A DNA stretch of 64,000 bases. It comes from Methanomicrobiaceae archaeon (GTDB taxonomy: Archaea; Halobacteriota; Methanomicrobia; Methanomicrobiales; Methanomicrobiaceae). The notes beneath the pieces were generated by a model. The model was not told the origin of the DNA. It saw only the letters and a list, made by a program, of their open reading frames with translations, and did no database searches. Where the stretch lies: assembly GCA_016937345.1 (NCBI GenBank), contig JAFGWE010000019.1, positions 1 through 64,000 of the forward strand, given 5' to 3'. Positions 27,701 through 35,884 of this stretch are shown piece after piece. The stretch's first letter is position 1. Each line of letters starts with the position of its first letter. The position numbers and the translations under genes were made by a program.

Positions 27701-29015
27701 TAAATCCTACGGGGAAAAAGCTCAGGATTCTTTGATATCAGCACTAAAGAGTGATAAGAATGATTCTTATAAAGAAACAGCTGCAGCAACTCTTGAAAAA
27801 ATGGATATGATCCCTGATGAAAAAGAAGATCTGATCTATTTTAATATTGCAAAAAATAACTGGAAGGAAGTAATAAAAAGTGAAGATATTGCGGTTTCAC
27901 CACTTTTTGAGATATTGAAAGATCCATATTCACAAAAGAGAATGAATGCTCTTAATTCTCTTATAAAAATTGAGACCGAAAAAACAATTTATCCGATTTC
28001 CTATGCTCTTTTTGATATGGATGAGGTAATTTCCAAAAAGGCCCGGGAGGCACTTCTAAAATTAGGTGGCGCTGCATTGCCGCAGTTAAGGCTAATTAAT
28101 TCAACAGGTGACGACATCTATCAGAAGGAGATATTAACTGAAATTATCAACGAAATTGAAGAAAAAGAAAAAATTGAGCTATATATCTCTGAGAACCGGT
28201 GGGAGGATCTTGAAAAAACAGGTTTGCCTGCTTTGACTTACCTTTCAAATCTTCTTTCTGACAAAGATTCTGAAAGAAGGCTTAATGCAACCAGAACTAT
28301 TGGCAAAATAGGTCCACCTGACTCTGTAATCTCGCTCATTGAAGCGCTCTTTAATTCAGACAACCAGGTGTCTGCGCTTGCAAGGGCATATCTTATTAAG
28401 TATGGAACCTCTGCCTTGTCCGTACTGCATGATACTCAGGACAGCATTATGGATATGGAAAGGGTCTCTGCTCTTAATAGCATTGTAAAAGAGATTGAGC
28501 AGAATGAAAGGATAAAAAAATTAATATTGTCTGAAAAATGGAATTCTCTCAAAAAAGAGGGTCTGCCTGCATTAAAAGCTCTTAGAGTTTTGATGAACAG
28601 TAAAAACCCTGAGAAACGACTAAATGCCATAAAAGTAATTTCCGAAATTCATGTGGCAGATTCAATACCCATACTTGCTAAAGCGCTTTTTGATGAGGAT
28701 ATAAGAGTCTCTGAAACTGCAAAAAACAGTCTTTTGAATCATGGCAGCAGGATAATACCAATATTAACTCATATTGAAAAAAATACGGGTGATAAGGATA
28801 AAAAAGATGCTATAAGTGCAATAATTTATGAAATAGAAAACCCGGTTGTGCTGGAAGAGGAAATCTTAGATAATGCAGATGAAAATTTATCTGATACTGC
28901 AAAAGAAAATATTTCAGATAATACAGCTGGGAATACCTCTGATAAAATAAAAGAAGATCTGTCAGATGATACAGATGAAAACTTGCCTGAGGTTTCACAG
29001 TCCGGCGAGCAATGA
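24744..29015 (+). CDS. Giant HEAT-repeat protein with internal 28-residue repeat block
   Basis: A 1423-residue protein. Residues about 1-660 and 810-1365 are arrays of HEAT/PBS-lyase repeats (typical units: DPDVRIEASWSLGKTKW, DPNPQIRVVAVKKLGALND). Between them residues 674-803 hold five units with exact 28-residue spacing, each beginning K/Q-L-[STN]-Q-x-E-[IL]-D-x-[LI]-[IL]. The C-terminal 45 residues are acidic and low complexity. No signal peptide or membrane segment is seen, so it is probably a cytoplasmic scaffold. The frame has a stop just upstream of the TTG at 24744, and no nearby ATG or GTG follows, so TTG is the likely start. About 270 bases of very AT-rich DNA precede it. Confidence 0.85.
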   Translation: MPDTITNLIASLDSPDKKVRRDAKKKLKDAGKSASVPLLKALGNDSEQIRTGAAEILGTYSEETMSTFLHLLTSGSVNARDGAARTLAQMVKNGIPVIEPLSDLIGSDNYRSRRGAALAIGYIGRPDKNATSMLVYLLRDKSSDVRKQAVESLDKIKWNSESQTEQAYYYLEKEDWDALGKIGNSAVPALSFGIEISDAKKKRKIASVLAKTDDKSSNSLLKLLLNDRDGGVRQAAVAAIADKRDDSLIPLLVERMNDKDPDVRIEASWSLGKTKWRPKNYYEMAKSLMLRGSYKDVENMGEPAIPCLIEFLGNDIYDVRQNTYKILYKLGKPGTDAVNNALSSSNPDIQNGAAEALAYIREEIIKAQEKEAAEFLNKSEKSIKKNSPEYWEEKLLIAGFGTEMSLRFSKNLSNEDPIIRIVAIESLKKFGTTSITVLIALTEDINENVEIAAIEALGELYAKEAIPCLLETIEEESEGVRRASAYSLGKIRDTGTIPVLIRHFADPEESVRYESARAVAKMGNSAIPFIENMAFHPNELVRISSLHALGEISDPYGIPLATRSLNDSDSNVRNEAMEALFKISNFMFNYLMVEVHRVSVQGTKMEKLGMLSVLSKTADMKIVPYVKEYLADDDEEIKRNARTILDIFTERVFIEERGRIREYSRETADLLRRKLTLNELDRLLDRVLNANDSDALEILKKKLNQEEIDELIRNSRSSQKGDTSKLLGKKLSQEDIDELLHRSVYVENKNTTTLLSKKLSQEEIDNLIKHAGSEKDEQTAKDIKKQLTQNEIDSIIKKELELQKKIAMEVSRLIVGLRSDDVQLRSDYADKIIEMGEPAVEPLISAINNSDSEFQNLLSEILIRTGKPGIRGMIRILSYGRSEIKIVIAKNIARCGDKEANDALYDRIYSEKDPDVKKVLVESFGGLSDKRVFEILKYAMSDPNPQIRVVAVKKLGALNDERAIDPLILLFDDSNQEIREMAVSALKSYGEKAQDSLISALKSDKNDSYKETAAATLEKMDMIPDEKEDLIYFNIAKNNWKEVIKSEDIAVSPLFEILKDPYSQKRMNALNSLIKIETEKTIYPISYALFDMDEVISKKAREALLKLGGAALPQLRLINSTGDDIYQKEILTEIINEIEEKEKIELYISENRWEDLEKTGLPALTYLSNLLSDKDSERRLNATRTIGKIGPPDSVISLIEALFNSDNQVSALARAYLIKYGTSALSVLHDTQDSIMDMERVSALNSIVKEIEQNERIKKLILSEKWNSLKKEGLPALKALRVLMNSKNPEKRLNAIKVISEIHVADSIPILAKALFDEDIRVSETAKNSLLNHGSRIIPILTHIEKNTGDKDKKDAISAIIYEIENPVVLEEEILDNADENLSDTAKENISDNTAGNTSDKIKEDLSDDTDENLPEVSQSGEQ
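26763..27152 (+). repeat. Tandem 84-bp (28-codon) coding repeat, five units
   Basis: Units start at 26763, 26847, 26931, 27015 and 27099, exactly 84 bases apart. Each opens with a KLxQEEIDxLI-type motif (KLTLNELDRLL, KLNQEEIDELI, KLSQEDIDELL, KLSQEEIDNLI, QLTQNEIDSII) followed by a variable, polar 15-residue linker ending in a hydrophobic pair. The fifth unit merges into the second HEAT array. Confidence 0.85.
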
Positions 29016-29115
29016 AATTTGAAAATGCCCAATTTTATTTGATGAAAGAATTACTGGAATCTCCAAAAAAAATTAAAAACAATTCTTCGTTTAAAAAATT
29101 ATATGGATTATTTAT

Positions 29116-29496
29116 TTAATTATCCAGTTTTCTTTTACCCATTGAGGCAATATATTGGACCTCGGCTCCTGTTTGAAGCTTTGCCACTTCATCTTCTGAG
29201 AGAGTCTGCTCAAACATCTCAAAATCTTTTGCGTCCATAAACTGGACTGTTGTGCCTGAAATTGAGATAACCTGTGCTGTTCTGCGCTCTACAATAGGAA
29301 TGTATGTTTTTGCGGTTACCGGCTGTACAATTGAACGTTTGACGCCGTCAAAGATGCCTACAACATCAATTCTGGCTTTTGCTGCACCATGCTTACCTGG
29401 TTTTGATGTTGCAATTCCAAGAATTTTACATGGTTCATCGTCAACAACGACATATCGTCCGTCTTTTAATTTTCCGATTTCTGTCTGTTCTTTCAT
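29116..29496 (-). CDS. eif5a: Translation initiation factor 5A (aIF5A)
   Basis: A 126-residue aIF5A, which relieves ribosome stalling at polyproline and similar sequences. The lysine to be modified to hypusine or deoxyhypusine is Lys35 in SKPGKHGAAKAR; the C-terminal half (about 70-126) is the OB-fold. Length and sequence are typical for archaea. It stands divergent to the inositol-phosphatase-family gene with about 80 bases between, which must hold both promoters. Deoxyhypusine synthase is not in the window. Confidence 0.97.
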   Translation of the reverse strand: MKEQTEIGKLKDGRYVVVDDEPCKILGIATSKPGKHGAAKARIDVVGIFDGVKRSIVQPVTAKTYIPIVERRTAQVISISGTTVQFMDAKDFEMFEQTLSEDEVAKLQTGAEVQYIASMGKRKLDN

Positions 29497-29579
29497 AATG
29501 ATAAAACTCCATTATGTATATCACAATCAACTTAAATAAATTCAGCGAAAAAAACATCAGATATCCGGATATGATTTGT

Positions 29580-30356
29580 ATGGATTTTTATAATTTTTGT
29601 GAAGAGATCTCAAAAGAAGTCAATGAAGCGGTATTGCCCCTTATTGGAACTAATAATGCGGCTGAAATAATAAAAATGGGGGCAGATGGAACACCTACAA
29701 AAAAAATTGATCAGGTAGCAGAAGATATAATTATCGACAATTTTAAAAGAGAGAAAATCTGTAAAACTCTGATTAGCGAAGAGATTGGGTGCGAGGAAAT
29801 AGGTGGTGAGTGCGGAACAATTTATCTTGATCCTATTGACGGTACGCATAATGCCATAACCGGTAATCCGTTTTATGCACTTTCTGTTGCCTACGCAGAA
29901 GAAGGAATAATAAAAAAAGCATATGTCAGAGATTTGGCGCATGGTGAATCATTCTATGCGATAAAAGGTAAGGGGGCATATAATAAAGGTAAATTAGTCC
30001 GTGTTTCAACGACAGATCTTCTTGAAAAGAGTACAATCAGTGTATATGGGAAAAAATTTGATCCGGAAACAATTATCAGGATAGGGGAAAAGATCAGAAG
30101 ATGGAGACTATATGGTGCATCGGCTCTTGAATTGTGTTATGTCGGATGCGGCAGGCTTGACGGCTTTATAGATCTTAGAAATACATTAAGAGTTACGGAT
30201 GCTGCGGCAGGAATGCTTTTCTGTAAAGAGGCAGGAGGTACTGTGACAGACAAAAATGGCTATCCAATAAAATTTACGGATGATGTCAGCTGCGGTCAGT
30301 GCCTTGTTGCAACAAACGGGCTGATACATAAAAAAGCAATTGAATACCTGAGGTGA
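29580..30356 (+). CDS. suhB: Inositol monophosphatase / fructose-1,6-bisphosphatase family phosphatase
   Basis: A 258-residue lithium-sensitive phosphatase fold enzyme of the archaeal IMPase/FBPase class. The metal site is visible in LISEEIG (Glu), IYLDPIDGTHNAI and VTDAAAGMLFCKEAGG. Known activities are inositol-1-phosphatase, fructose-1,6-bisphosphatase and NADP phosphatase. I start at the ATG at 29580, matching the usual N-terminus MDFYNF and preceded by GGAT; earlier in-frame ATGs add residues unlike the family. The stop codon lies within a strong GAGGTGAT site for the NAD kinase gene that follows. In Methanocaldococcus these two activities are fused in one protein, in the same order. Confidence 0.9.
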   Translation: MDFYNFCEEISKEVNEAVLPLIGTNNAAEIIKMGADGTPTKKIDQVAEDIIIDNFKREKICKTLISEEIGCEEIGGECGTIYLDPIDGTHNAITGNPFYALSVAYAEEGIIKKAYVRDLAHGESFYAIKGKGAYNKGKLVRVSTTDLLEKSTISVYGKKFDPETIIRIGEKIRRWRLYGASALELCYVGCGRLDGFIDLRNTLRVTDAAAGMLFCKEAGGTVTDKNGYPIKFTDDVSCGQCLVATNGLIHKKAIEYLR

Positions 30357-30360
30357 TAAA

Positions 30361-31179
30361 ATAAAATTTTCACTGGTTGCAAGACCTGATGATGAGACTG
30401 CTCTTGCTCTTGCAGAAGAGATCTTTAAATTTCTAATCGAAAGAGGCCATGCAATAATCTGTGAGGATAAGACTTCTCAGGCATTGGGGTTTGGTGAAGG
30501 GGCAGATATCAGGGAGCTGGGGGGAGATGTTGTTGTGGTAATAGGTGGTGATGGTACTGTTCTTCACACAATAAGACAGCTCAACAGACAGATGCCTATA
30601 ATTGGAATAAACAGGGGTCGTGTAGGATTTTTAACTGAACTTGAGCCTGAAGAGGCAAAGGAGTACCTTTTAAAGATTGAAGCAGGCGATTATTCAATAG
30701 AGAAAAGAATGCGTCTTCATATTCGCGTAGATGGTGAGTTTGTTGGTGAAGCCTTAAACGAAGCAGTCATTGTCACATCACGACCTGCAAAGATACTCCA
30801 GCTTACAATAAACATTGATCATGTACCTGCAGAAAGATTCAGGGCTGATGGTGTTTTAATTAGTACACCTACTGGCTCAACCGGTTATGCGATGAGTGCA
30901 GGCGGACCTATTGTTGATCCGTGGATAGATGGTTTTTTAATTGTACCGCTTGCACCGTATTATCTGTCTTCAAGACCGCATCTTATCAGCAGCAGCAGAA
31001 GACTAAGGGTTGAACTTGATAGTACTAAACCTGCAGATCTGGTTCTTGACGGGCAGCACATCATGGAACTTTTCAATGGTAATGTTGTTTCTGTTGAAAA
31101 ATCTCCGGAACCTGCGCTTTTTATCAATGCAGGAAAAAATTTCTTTGCTAAAGTTGACAGCAAACTTAAGAACCTGTGA
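30361..31179 (+). CDS. nadK: NAD kinase, apparently with an ATA start codon
   Basis: A 272-residue NAD kinase, which phosphorylates NAD to NADP with ATP or polyphosphate. Motifs are VVVIGGDGTVLHTIR, GINRGRVGFLTEL, LNEAVI and the glycine-rich STPTGSTGYAMSAGGP. Homology-like sequence continues upstream of the first usable start (TTG at 30484), giving KFSLVARPDDE, the normal first strand of archaeal NAD kinases. The codon in the initiator position is ATA at 30361, seven bases after GAGG of a GAGGTGAT site; no ATG, GTG or TTG exists between the upstream in-frame stop (30349) and 30484. Either ATA is used, the product is N-terminally truncated, or one base is a sequencing error. Confidence 0.85.
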   Translation: MKFSLVARPDDETALALAEEIFKFLIERGHAIICEDKTSQALGFGEGADIRELGGDVVVVIGGDGTVLHTIRQLNRQMPIIGINRGRVGFLTELEPEEAKEYLLKIEAGDYSIEKRMRLHIRVDGEFVGEALNEAVIVTSRPAKILQLTINIDHVPAERFRADGVLISTPTGSTGYAMSAGGPIVDPWIDGFLIVPLAPYYLSSRPHLISSSRRLRVELDSTKPADLVLDGQHIMELFNGNVVSVEKSPEPALFINAGKNFFAKVDSKLKNL

Positions 31180-31276
31180 TATGAAATCAAAATCAAACAT
31201 TCTTTTAGTCTGATTCTGTTGTAAAAGGCTTATCTTCTTTTGAGATCTAATAAATGAAACAGGTGTTTTTGGATAT

Positions 31277-31777
31277 ATGCAGGTATCTATGAAACTTGAG
31301 ATCAAAGATTCTCCTGGTCAGCTTGTTGCAGCATTAAAACCGGTTTCAGATGTAGGCGGGAATATAAAATCAGTAATTCATGAGAGAGATCCTCTCTCTG
31401 AGAGCAAGACTCTTGATGTTGAAATTACACTTGAACTTCCTGAAGGAAAACTTGACGATTTAAAAAATCTTCTAAAAAAAAGTGGTGTTTCAATATTAAG
31501 GATTGGAGAAGAGAGATTTTTAATAAGAAAATCAGTTATCCTGATCGGTCATTTGATTCATACTGATTTAAGTGATACAGTTGACAGGATAGATGGTACC
31601 GGATTTGCAGAAGTCGGAGAGCTCTCAATGATAATGCCTGCAGTAAATGAGCCCACATCTGCAAAGTTAACAATAAAATCAGACAGCATTGAAGATATTA
31701 CGCGTGCCATGGATCTCTTGCGGGATATTTCTAGGCAAAAGGGAATATTGATTGTAGAACCTCTGGAGGGTATTTGA
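31277..31777 (+). CDS. ACT-domain amino-acid-binding protein
   Basis: A 166-residue protein with an N-terminal ACT domain (about residues 3-80, SMKLEIKDSPGQLVAALKPV) and a second, less clear ACT-like half (about 84-166). ACT domains bind amino acids and regulate biosynthetic enzymes. It overlaps the start of homoserine dehydrogenase (TGATG) and is very likely its separately encoded regulatory subunit; in many bacteria the ACT domain is fused to that enzyme. An ATG at 31289 is an alternative start. In archaea this ACT-hom pairing is common. Confidence 0.87.
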   Translation: MQVSMKLEIKDSPGQLVAALKPVSDVGGNIKSVIHERDPLSESKTLDVEITLELPEGKLDDLKNLLKKSGVSILRIGEERFLIRKSVILIGHLIHTDLSDTVDRIDGTGFAEVGELSMIMPAVNEPTSAKLTIKSDSIEDITRAMDLLRDISRQKGILIVEPLEGI

Positions 31778-32763
31778 TGAAGATAGCAATACTTGGCTTT
31801 GGTTCTGTAGGCAAAGGACTTGCCAGAATAATAAATGAAAAAAATCTTGGAATAATAATAACAGCAGTCGGAGATTCTAAAAGTGGTATAATAGATAACA
31901 AAGGACTTGATATCTGTAAAATACTGGACAATAAAGAAAAGACCGGTCTATGTGGGGATATGAAAATAACGCCTGAGTTAATCCTTAATTCTGCTGACTA
32001 TGATGTTCTGGTTGAAGTAACTCCTACAAATGCAGATACAGGACAGCCTGCATTGGAATATATCAAATATGCCCTTTCAAAAGGAAAGAGTGTTGTTACA
32101 TCAAATAAAGGTCCTATTGCTCTTGAATATAGTAATCTTTTGAAGATAGCAGAAGAAAATAAATGTTTTCTAAGATTTGAGGCAGCAGTGTGTGGTGCAA
32201 TACCAATTATTCATGCACTTGAGCATGGCCTGGCTGGAAACAATATAAAAAGAATATATGGAGTCTTTAATGGAACATGCAATTACATCCTTACCAGAAT
32301 GTCAGATGAGAAGTTAACCTATCAGCAGGCTCTTTTAGAGGCGCGTGAACTTGGCTATGCCGAGGCAGATCCTACCTATGATATAAAAGGAATTGATGCT
32401 GCAATTAAGCTTGTAATTCTTGCTAATACAATTCTTGGTTTTCATAAGACTCTTGATGATGTTGACATTACAGGAATTGACAATATACCTTCAGATGCAC
32501 TTCAGCTGGCTGGTGAGGATGAAAAAACAATCCGCCTTATTGGTGAGATAGATGTAGAAAACGAAAAACTTCGTGTTTCACCCAGAATTCTGTTAAAAAA
32601 TCATACTCTTGTTGTTCAGGACACTCTTAATGCGGTTACAGCGGAAACAGACCTTGCAGGCAATGTTACACTGATAGGTAAAGGAGCCGGTTCTGTTGAG
32701 ACTGCAAGTTCAATTATTTCAGATCTACTTTTTATAAGGGAATGCAATGGCAGGCGTTATTGA
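31777..32763 (+). CDS. hom: Homoserine dehydrogenase
   Basis: A 328-residue homoserine dehydrogenase without a C-terminal ACT domain. The Rossmann motif is ILGFGSVGKGLA at the N-terminus; substrate-binding features include TSNKGPIAL, GAIPIIHAL, NGTCNYILTRM and the catalytic GYAEADPTYDIKGIDAA. It reduces aspartate semialdehyde to homoserine for threonine and methionine synthesis. The ATG at 31777 overlaps the stop of the ACT-domain gene and GGAGGG lies upstream. Its 3' end overlaps the next gene by 17 bases, so the three genes form one tight operon. Confidence 0.95.
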   Translation: MKIAILGFGSVGKGLARIINEKNLGIIITAVGDSKSGIIDNKGLDICKILDNKEKTGLCGDMKITPELILNSADYDVLVEVTPTNADTGQPALEYIKYALSKGKSVVTSNKGPIALEYSNLLKIAEENKCFLRFEAAVCGAIPIIHALEHGLAGNNIKRIYGVFNGTCNYILTRMSDEKLTYQQALLEARELGYAEADPTYDIKGIDAAIKLVILANTILGFHKTLDDVDITGIDNIPSDALQLAGEDEKTIRLIGEIDVENEKLRVSPRILLKNHTLVVQDTLNAVTAETDLAGNVTLIGKGAGSVETASSIISDLLFIRECNGRRY

Positions 32764-33874
32764 AAAGAGAAGAGAATTTTTGGAATTAATGAGGGACTGC
32801 ACTCTCAGGAATGGTTATTTTACAGTTCATGATATTGAAGAGGAAACAAAAATCCCGCGGAGCACAATACAGGACTGGATAAACCGGCTTGCGGAAGAAA
32901 ATTGTGTTGTTTTAAAGGAAGAGAAGAGGGGCCGCTCTCCTGCCAAGTATATAACAAAGAGCACAATGCTTCAGACTGCATGCAAAAAAATTTTTACAAC
33001 CGTTGACGGTGACAATGTAGCAATTTTCCATGAATGCAGAAGCGGCGGATGCGCAGCATTCTGCCGTCATCACCATTCACTTGCCGGTGGCGTTATTAAA
33101 GAAGCACTTAGGGAAGGAAATCTTCTCATTGAATATGCAAATCTGAATGCAGACATAAACAATCTCTCATCAAAAATAGGACTTTATCCTTCTTCTGCTG
33201 TTGGTGTTGTGGACATTAAAAAGAAGGGTGATTTTATTGTTCAGAAGATCAGATGCACAGGGGGGCCGGCTTATTCCCTTACAGATATGATGAAGATGGC
33301 AGAAGGTGTCTGTGATATTCATCTGGGTGTCTATGGATCGCTTGTTGAAGGAGAAGTATATACAAAGGCTATGTCACACCTGATTATTGGTATAGATGAC
33401 ACGGATACAGAGGAAGGCGGGGCGACTTTTGCACTTGCATTAGGGCTGTTGCAGTATCTGGGAAGACTAAAAGGAGTAATTACTATCTCTCACAGGGTAG
33501 TTATGCTAAATCCCAGGTTAAAAAGCTGCACTGCAGGAAATTCATGTAGTTTTATTGAACTTGCCGTTCTGCCCGAGGTTTCCGAGAAGATTAAAAATAT
33601 TGCAGTCCGTTTTGTGGAGGATGAGTCACTGTCTGAAAACTGGGGAATTGCTGTGAAAAAAGGGTTTATAGTGTCAGAAAATCTTAGAAAATATGGAGTA
33701 TCTGCTCGGAAAAAGGTAATGTGCGAAAAAGATGCAAGAGATATTGCATACAAAGAAGATATTTTTGTAAAAGGTAAAAGAGGAATAATCGGGGCTGTTG
33801 CGGCAGTATCTTTCAGGGGTTTGGACAATGAAATCCTTCTGGATCCTGTGAAAAATAAATTCGTGTTTAAATAG
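32747..33874 (+). CDS. HTH protein with TiaS-like / methanogenesis-marker-11-like domain
   Basis: A 375-residue protein. Residues about 1-75 form a winged helix (HDIEEETKIPRSTIQDWINRLAEENCVV). A central domain has a cysteine/histidine cluster (HECRSGGCAAFCRHHH, about 91-106). The C-terminal half (about 205-370), with LIIGIDDTDTEEGGATFALA, MLNPRLKSC and KRGIIGAVAAVSF, resembles the ATP-binding domain of TiaS (agmatidine synthase) and of the protein called methanogenesis marker 11. I know of no assigned function for such a fusion. Overlap with hom suggests cotranscription, not necessarily a role in threonine synthesis. The name is from remembered family motifs, so moderate certainty. Confidence 0.7.
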   Translation: MAGVIEKRREFLELMRDCTLRNGYFTVHDIEEETKIPRSTIQDWINRLAEENCVVLKEEKRGRSPAKYITKSTMLQTACKKIFTTVDGDNVAIFHECRSGGCAAFCRHHHSLAGGVIKEALREGNLLIEYANLNADINNLSSKIGLYPSSAVGVVDIKKKGDFIVQKIRCTGGPAYSLTDMMKMAEGVCDIHLGVYGSLVEGEVYTKAMSHLIIGIDDTDTEEGGATFALALGLLQYLGRLKGVITISHRVVMLNPRLKSCTAGNSCSFIELAVLPEVSEKIKNIAVRFVEDESLSENWGIAVKKGFIVSENLRKYGVSARKKVMCEKDARDIAYKEDIFVKGKRGIIGAVAAVSFRGLDNEILLDPVKNKFVFK

Positions 33875-33936
33875 ATTATCTAAAAAAACCTTATTTTAAT
33901 TGTTTATTTTAGATATTAACAAAAATCTAATCTTTA

Positions 33937-35274
33937 ATGAGCGGTAATAATTCTTCATTTATGAATAATTTTGAAGAAGAACTGAGGACTCCTGCACCTG
34001 TATTTGATGTCTTCAATGTTTATTTTGACTGTATATATGAGCCTACAATGCACATTCTCTTTGAATTTGATGGCAGAATAGATGGAAAGTGCCTTGAAAA
34101 TGCCTTAACCAAAGCAATAAATGCCGATCCCTATCTTTCATCGCGTTATATCGAGAAAGATAAAATACCTTTCTGGGAGAAGATTCCTTCTGTTTTTTTT
34201 AAGGAAGCTTTTTATCTTCAGGAAATTTCAAAACCAGAGGAAAATATTTTTGCAAATCCTCCTCCTGCTCTTGATGTTTATAAAGGTCCCCAGGTCAGAG
34301 CAGGTCTTTATAGAAGTAAAAAAGGGGACAGTATAGTAATCTCCTGTCACCATGGATTTTGTGATGCAAAAGGTTTAAAGGATTTATCTTCGGAAATTTT
34401 TTCTATTTATCAAAAATTACAAAGAAATCCTGATTATATGCCGGAATCAAAAGGCTGGTATTACAGAGGTACAAAAGACATTCTCGAAAAAAATTCAAAA
34501 AACAAAATAAAAGATGCTCTTGCTGCTGAAGAGCCGTTTATTGACAGATGGGCATTTCCTTTTGAATATAAAGGTCGTGGAAATCCCTGTTATACAGTCC
34601 GTGAACTTAATCCCGAAAGGTTTGGTAAAATAAAGGAATTCGGGAAAAAATATGGAGCAACTGTAAATGATATTATTATTGCTGCATATATTCTGGCGCT
34701 TTTAAAAATAGCCCCTTCTAATTCTGAAAATGATTTGAAAAAAACACTTTTGACTTCTGCTGATATCAGAAAGTATTATGGCAGAGATAAAGACAATTTA
34801 CCGCAGAATCTTTCAGTTGCGTATGAAATATCTGTAATTGCAGATGAAAACTCAGAATTAACAGATGTTATTGGCCAGATTACAGATATAACCAGAAAGA
34901 AAAAATCAGGAGATTTGGGCCTTGGGTGTATAGCCTTTTATGAAGAAATTTTTAAAGAGGGAATGGATAATTTAAGATTATTTTTCAATAATATGGTATC
35001 AGGATATGACAGTTCCAATTTAAAAAACCCTGTTTTTTCAAATATAGGTATTATAGATACTGACTGTTTTTTACCTGTTTTGGGAACGGATAACAAAATA
35101 CTGGAGTTAAAAAATGCTGTTTTTCTTCCTGTTATATGCTGGCCTGCAGGCTTTTTGATGACAATTTCAACATTTAGAGATACTATCACATTAATTTCGG
35201 GATATGAAGAGGGACCATATTCAAAAAAAACAGTTGAAACATTCCTGGAATATGTTGACTCATACATTCCCTGA
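33937..35274 (+). CDS. Condensation-domain-type acyltransferase
   Basis: A 445-residue protein with the fold of CoA-dependent acyltransferases and non-ribosomal-peptide condensation domains. The catalytic HHxxxD motif reads CHHGFCDAKG at about residues 137-146, and a DFGWG-like counterpart is not evident near the C-terminus. Family homologues make acylated lipids, phthiocerol esters or peptides; the substrate here is unknown. No carrier protein, adenylation domain or lipid gene is adjacent. It is a single gene with a TATA-like region 30-60 bases upstream, between the hom operon and a small HEAT gene. Confidence 0.72.
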   Translation: MSGNNSSFMNNFEEELRTPAPVFDVFNVYFDCIYEPTMHILFEFDGRIDGKCLENALTKAINADPYLSSRYIEKDKIPFWEKIPSVFFKEAFYLQEISKPEENIFANPPPALDVYKGPQVRAGLYRSKKGDSIVISCHHGFCDAKGLKDLSSEIFSIYQKLQRNPDYMPESKGWYYRGTKDILEKNSKNKIKDALAAEEPFIDRWAFPFEYKGRGNPCYTVRELNPERFGKIKEFGKKYGATVNDIIIAAYILALLKIAPSNSENDLKKTLLTSADIRKYYGRDKDNLPQNLSVAYEISVIADENSELTDVIGQITDITRKKKSGDLGLGCIAFYEEIFKEGMDNLRLFFNNMVSGYDSSNLKNPVFSNIGIIDTDCFLPVLGTDNKILELKNAVFLPVICWPAGFLMTISTFRDTITLISGYEEGPYSKKTVETFLEYVDSYIP

Positions 35275-35321
35275 AAAACAACAATATATGTTTAATACCT
35301 GAAAAAAAAGAAATTATAGCA

Positions 35322-35804
35322 ATGTGTGATGAAGAAAAGATAAAGCAATATATAATGCATCTTTATGATCCTGATAAAAAAACCCGAGAGGACGCCACTA
35401 AAAGCCTTGTGGACTGTGGGAAAATGGCAGTATTGCCATTAATAAGTATCCTTGACGATCCGGAATGGACTGTAAGGTACCGGGCAGCGGAGGCTTTGGG
35501 GATGATACGGGATGAAAGAGCCATAAATCCACTTGCAAAAAAGTTAAAAGATCCAAAAGATCATGTCCGTTATATGGCTGCAAAGGATATGGGCTATTTT
35601 GGGAATAAAGAACTTTCAATTTCTTTGTTACCTTTACTAAAGGATGATAACGAGTATGTGAGACGAATTGCTTCTGTATCACTGGGAATTCTCGGAGGTA
35701 ATACTGCATATAATGCTCTATTAAAAGCTGCGGAATCTGAAAAAGATGAGCGTACCGCCGAAGCAATTAAAGATGCAATAATAAAAATTAATCCGAATAT
35801 TTAA
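35322..35804 (+). CDS. Small HEAT-repeat protein
   Basis: A 160-residue protein of about four HEAT/PBS-lyase repeats (DPEWTVRYRAAEALGMIRD, DPKDHVRYMAAKDMGYFG and DDNEYVRRIASVSLGILGG). It has no other domain and no visible membrane segment. Repeat sequences are closer to each other than to those of the giant HEAT protein at 24.7-29.0 kb. Its function is unknown; it could be a scaffold or chaperone-like adaptor. It begins 47 bases after the acyltransferase gene. Confidence 0.85.
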   Translation: MCDEEKIKQYIMHLYDPDKKTREDATKSLVDCGKMAVLPLISILDDPEWTVRYRAAEALGMIRDERAINPLAKKLKDPKDHVRYMAAKDMGYFGNKELSISLLPLLKDDNEYVRRIASVSLGILGGNTAYNALLKAAESEKDERTAEAIKDAIIKINPNI

Positions 35805-35884
35805 AAAATTCATAAATTTTATGGAGTCATTACTTTTTTAAAAGGAATAAAATTCAGATATTATCCGCAAACAATATTCATTGT

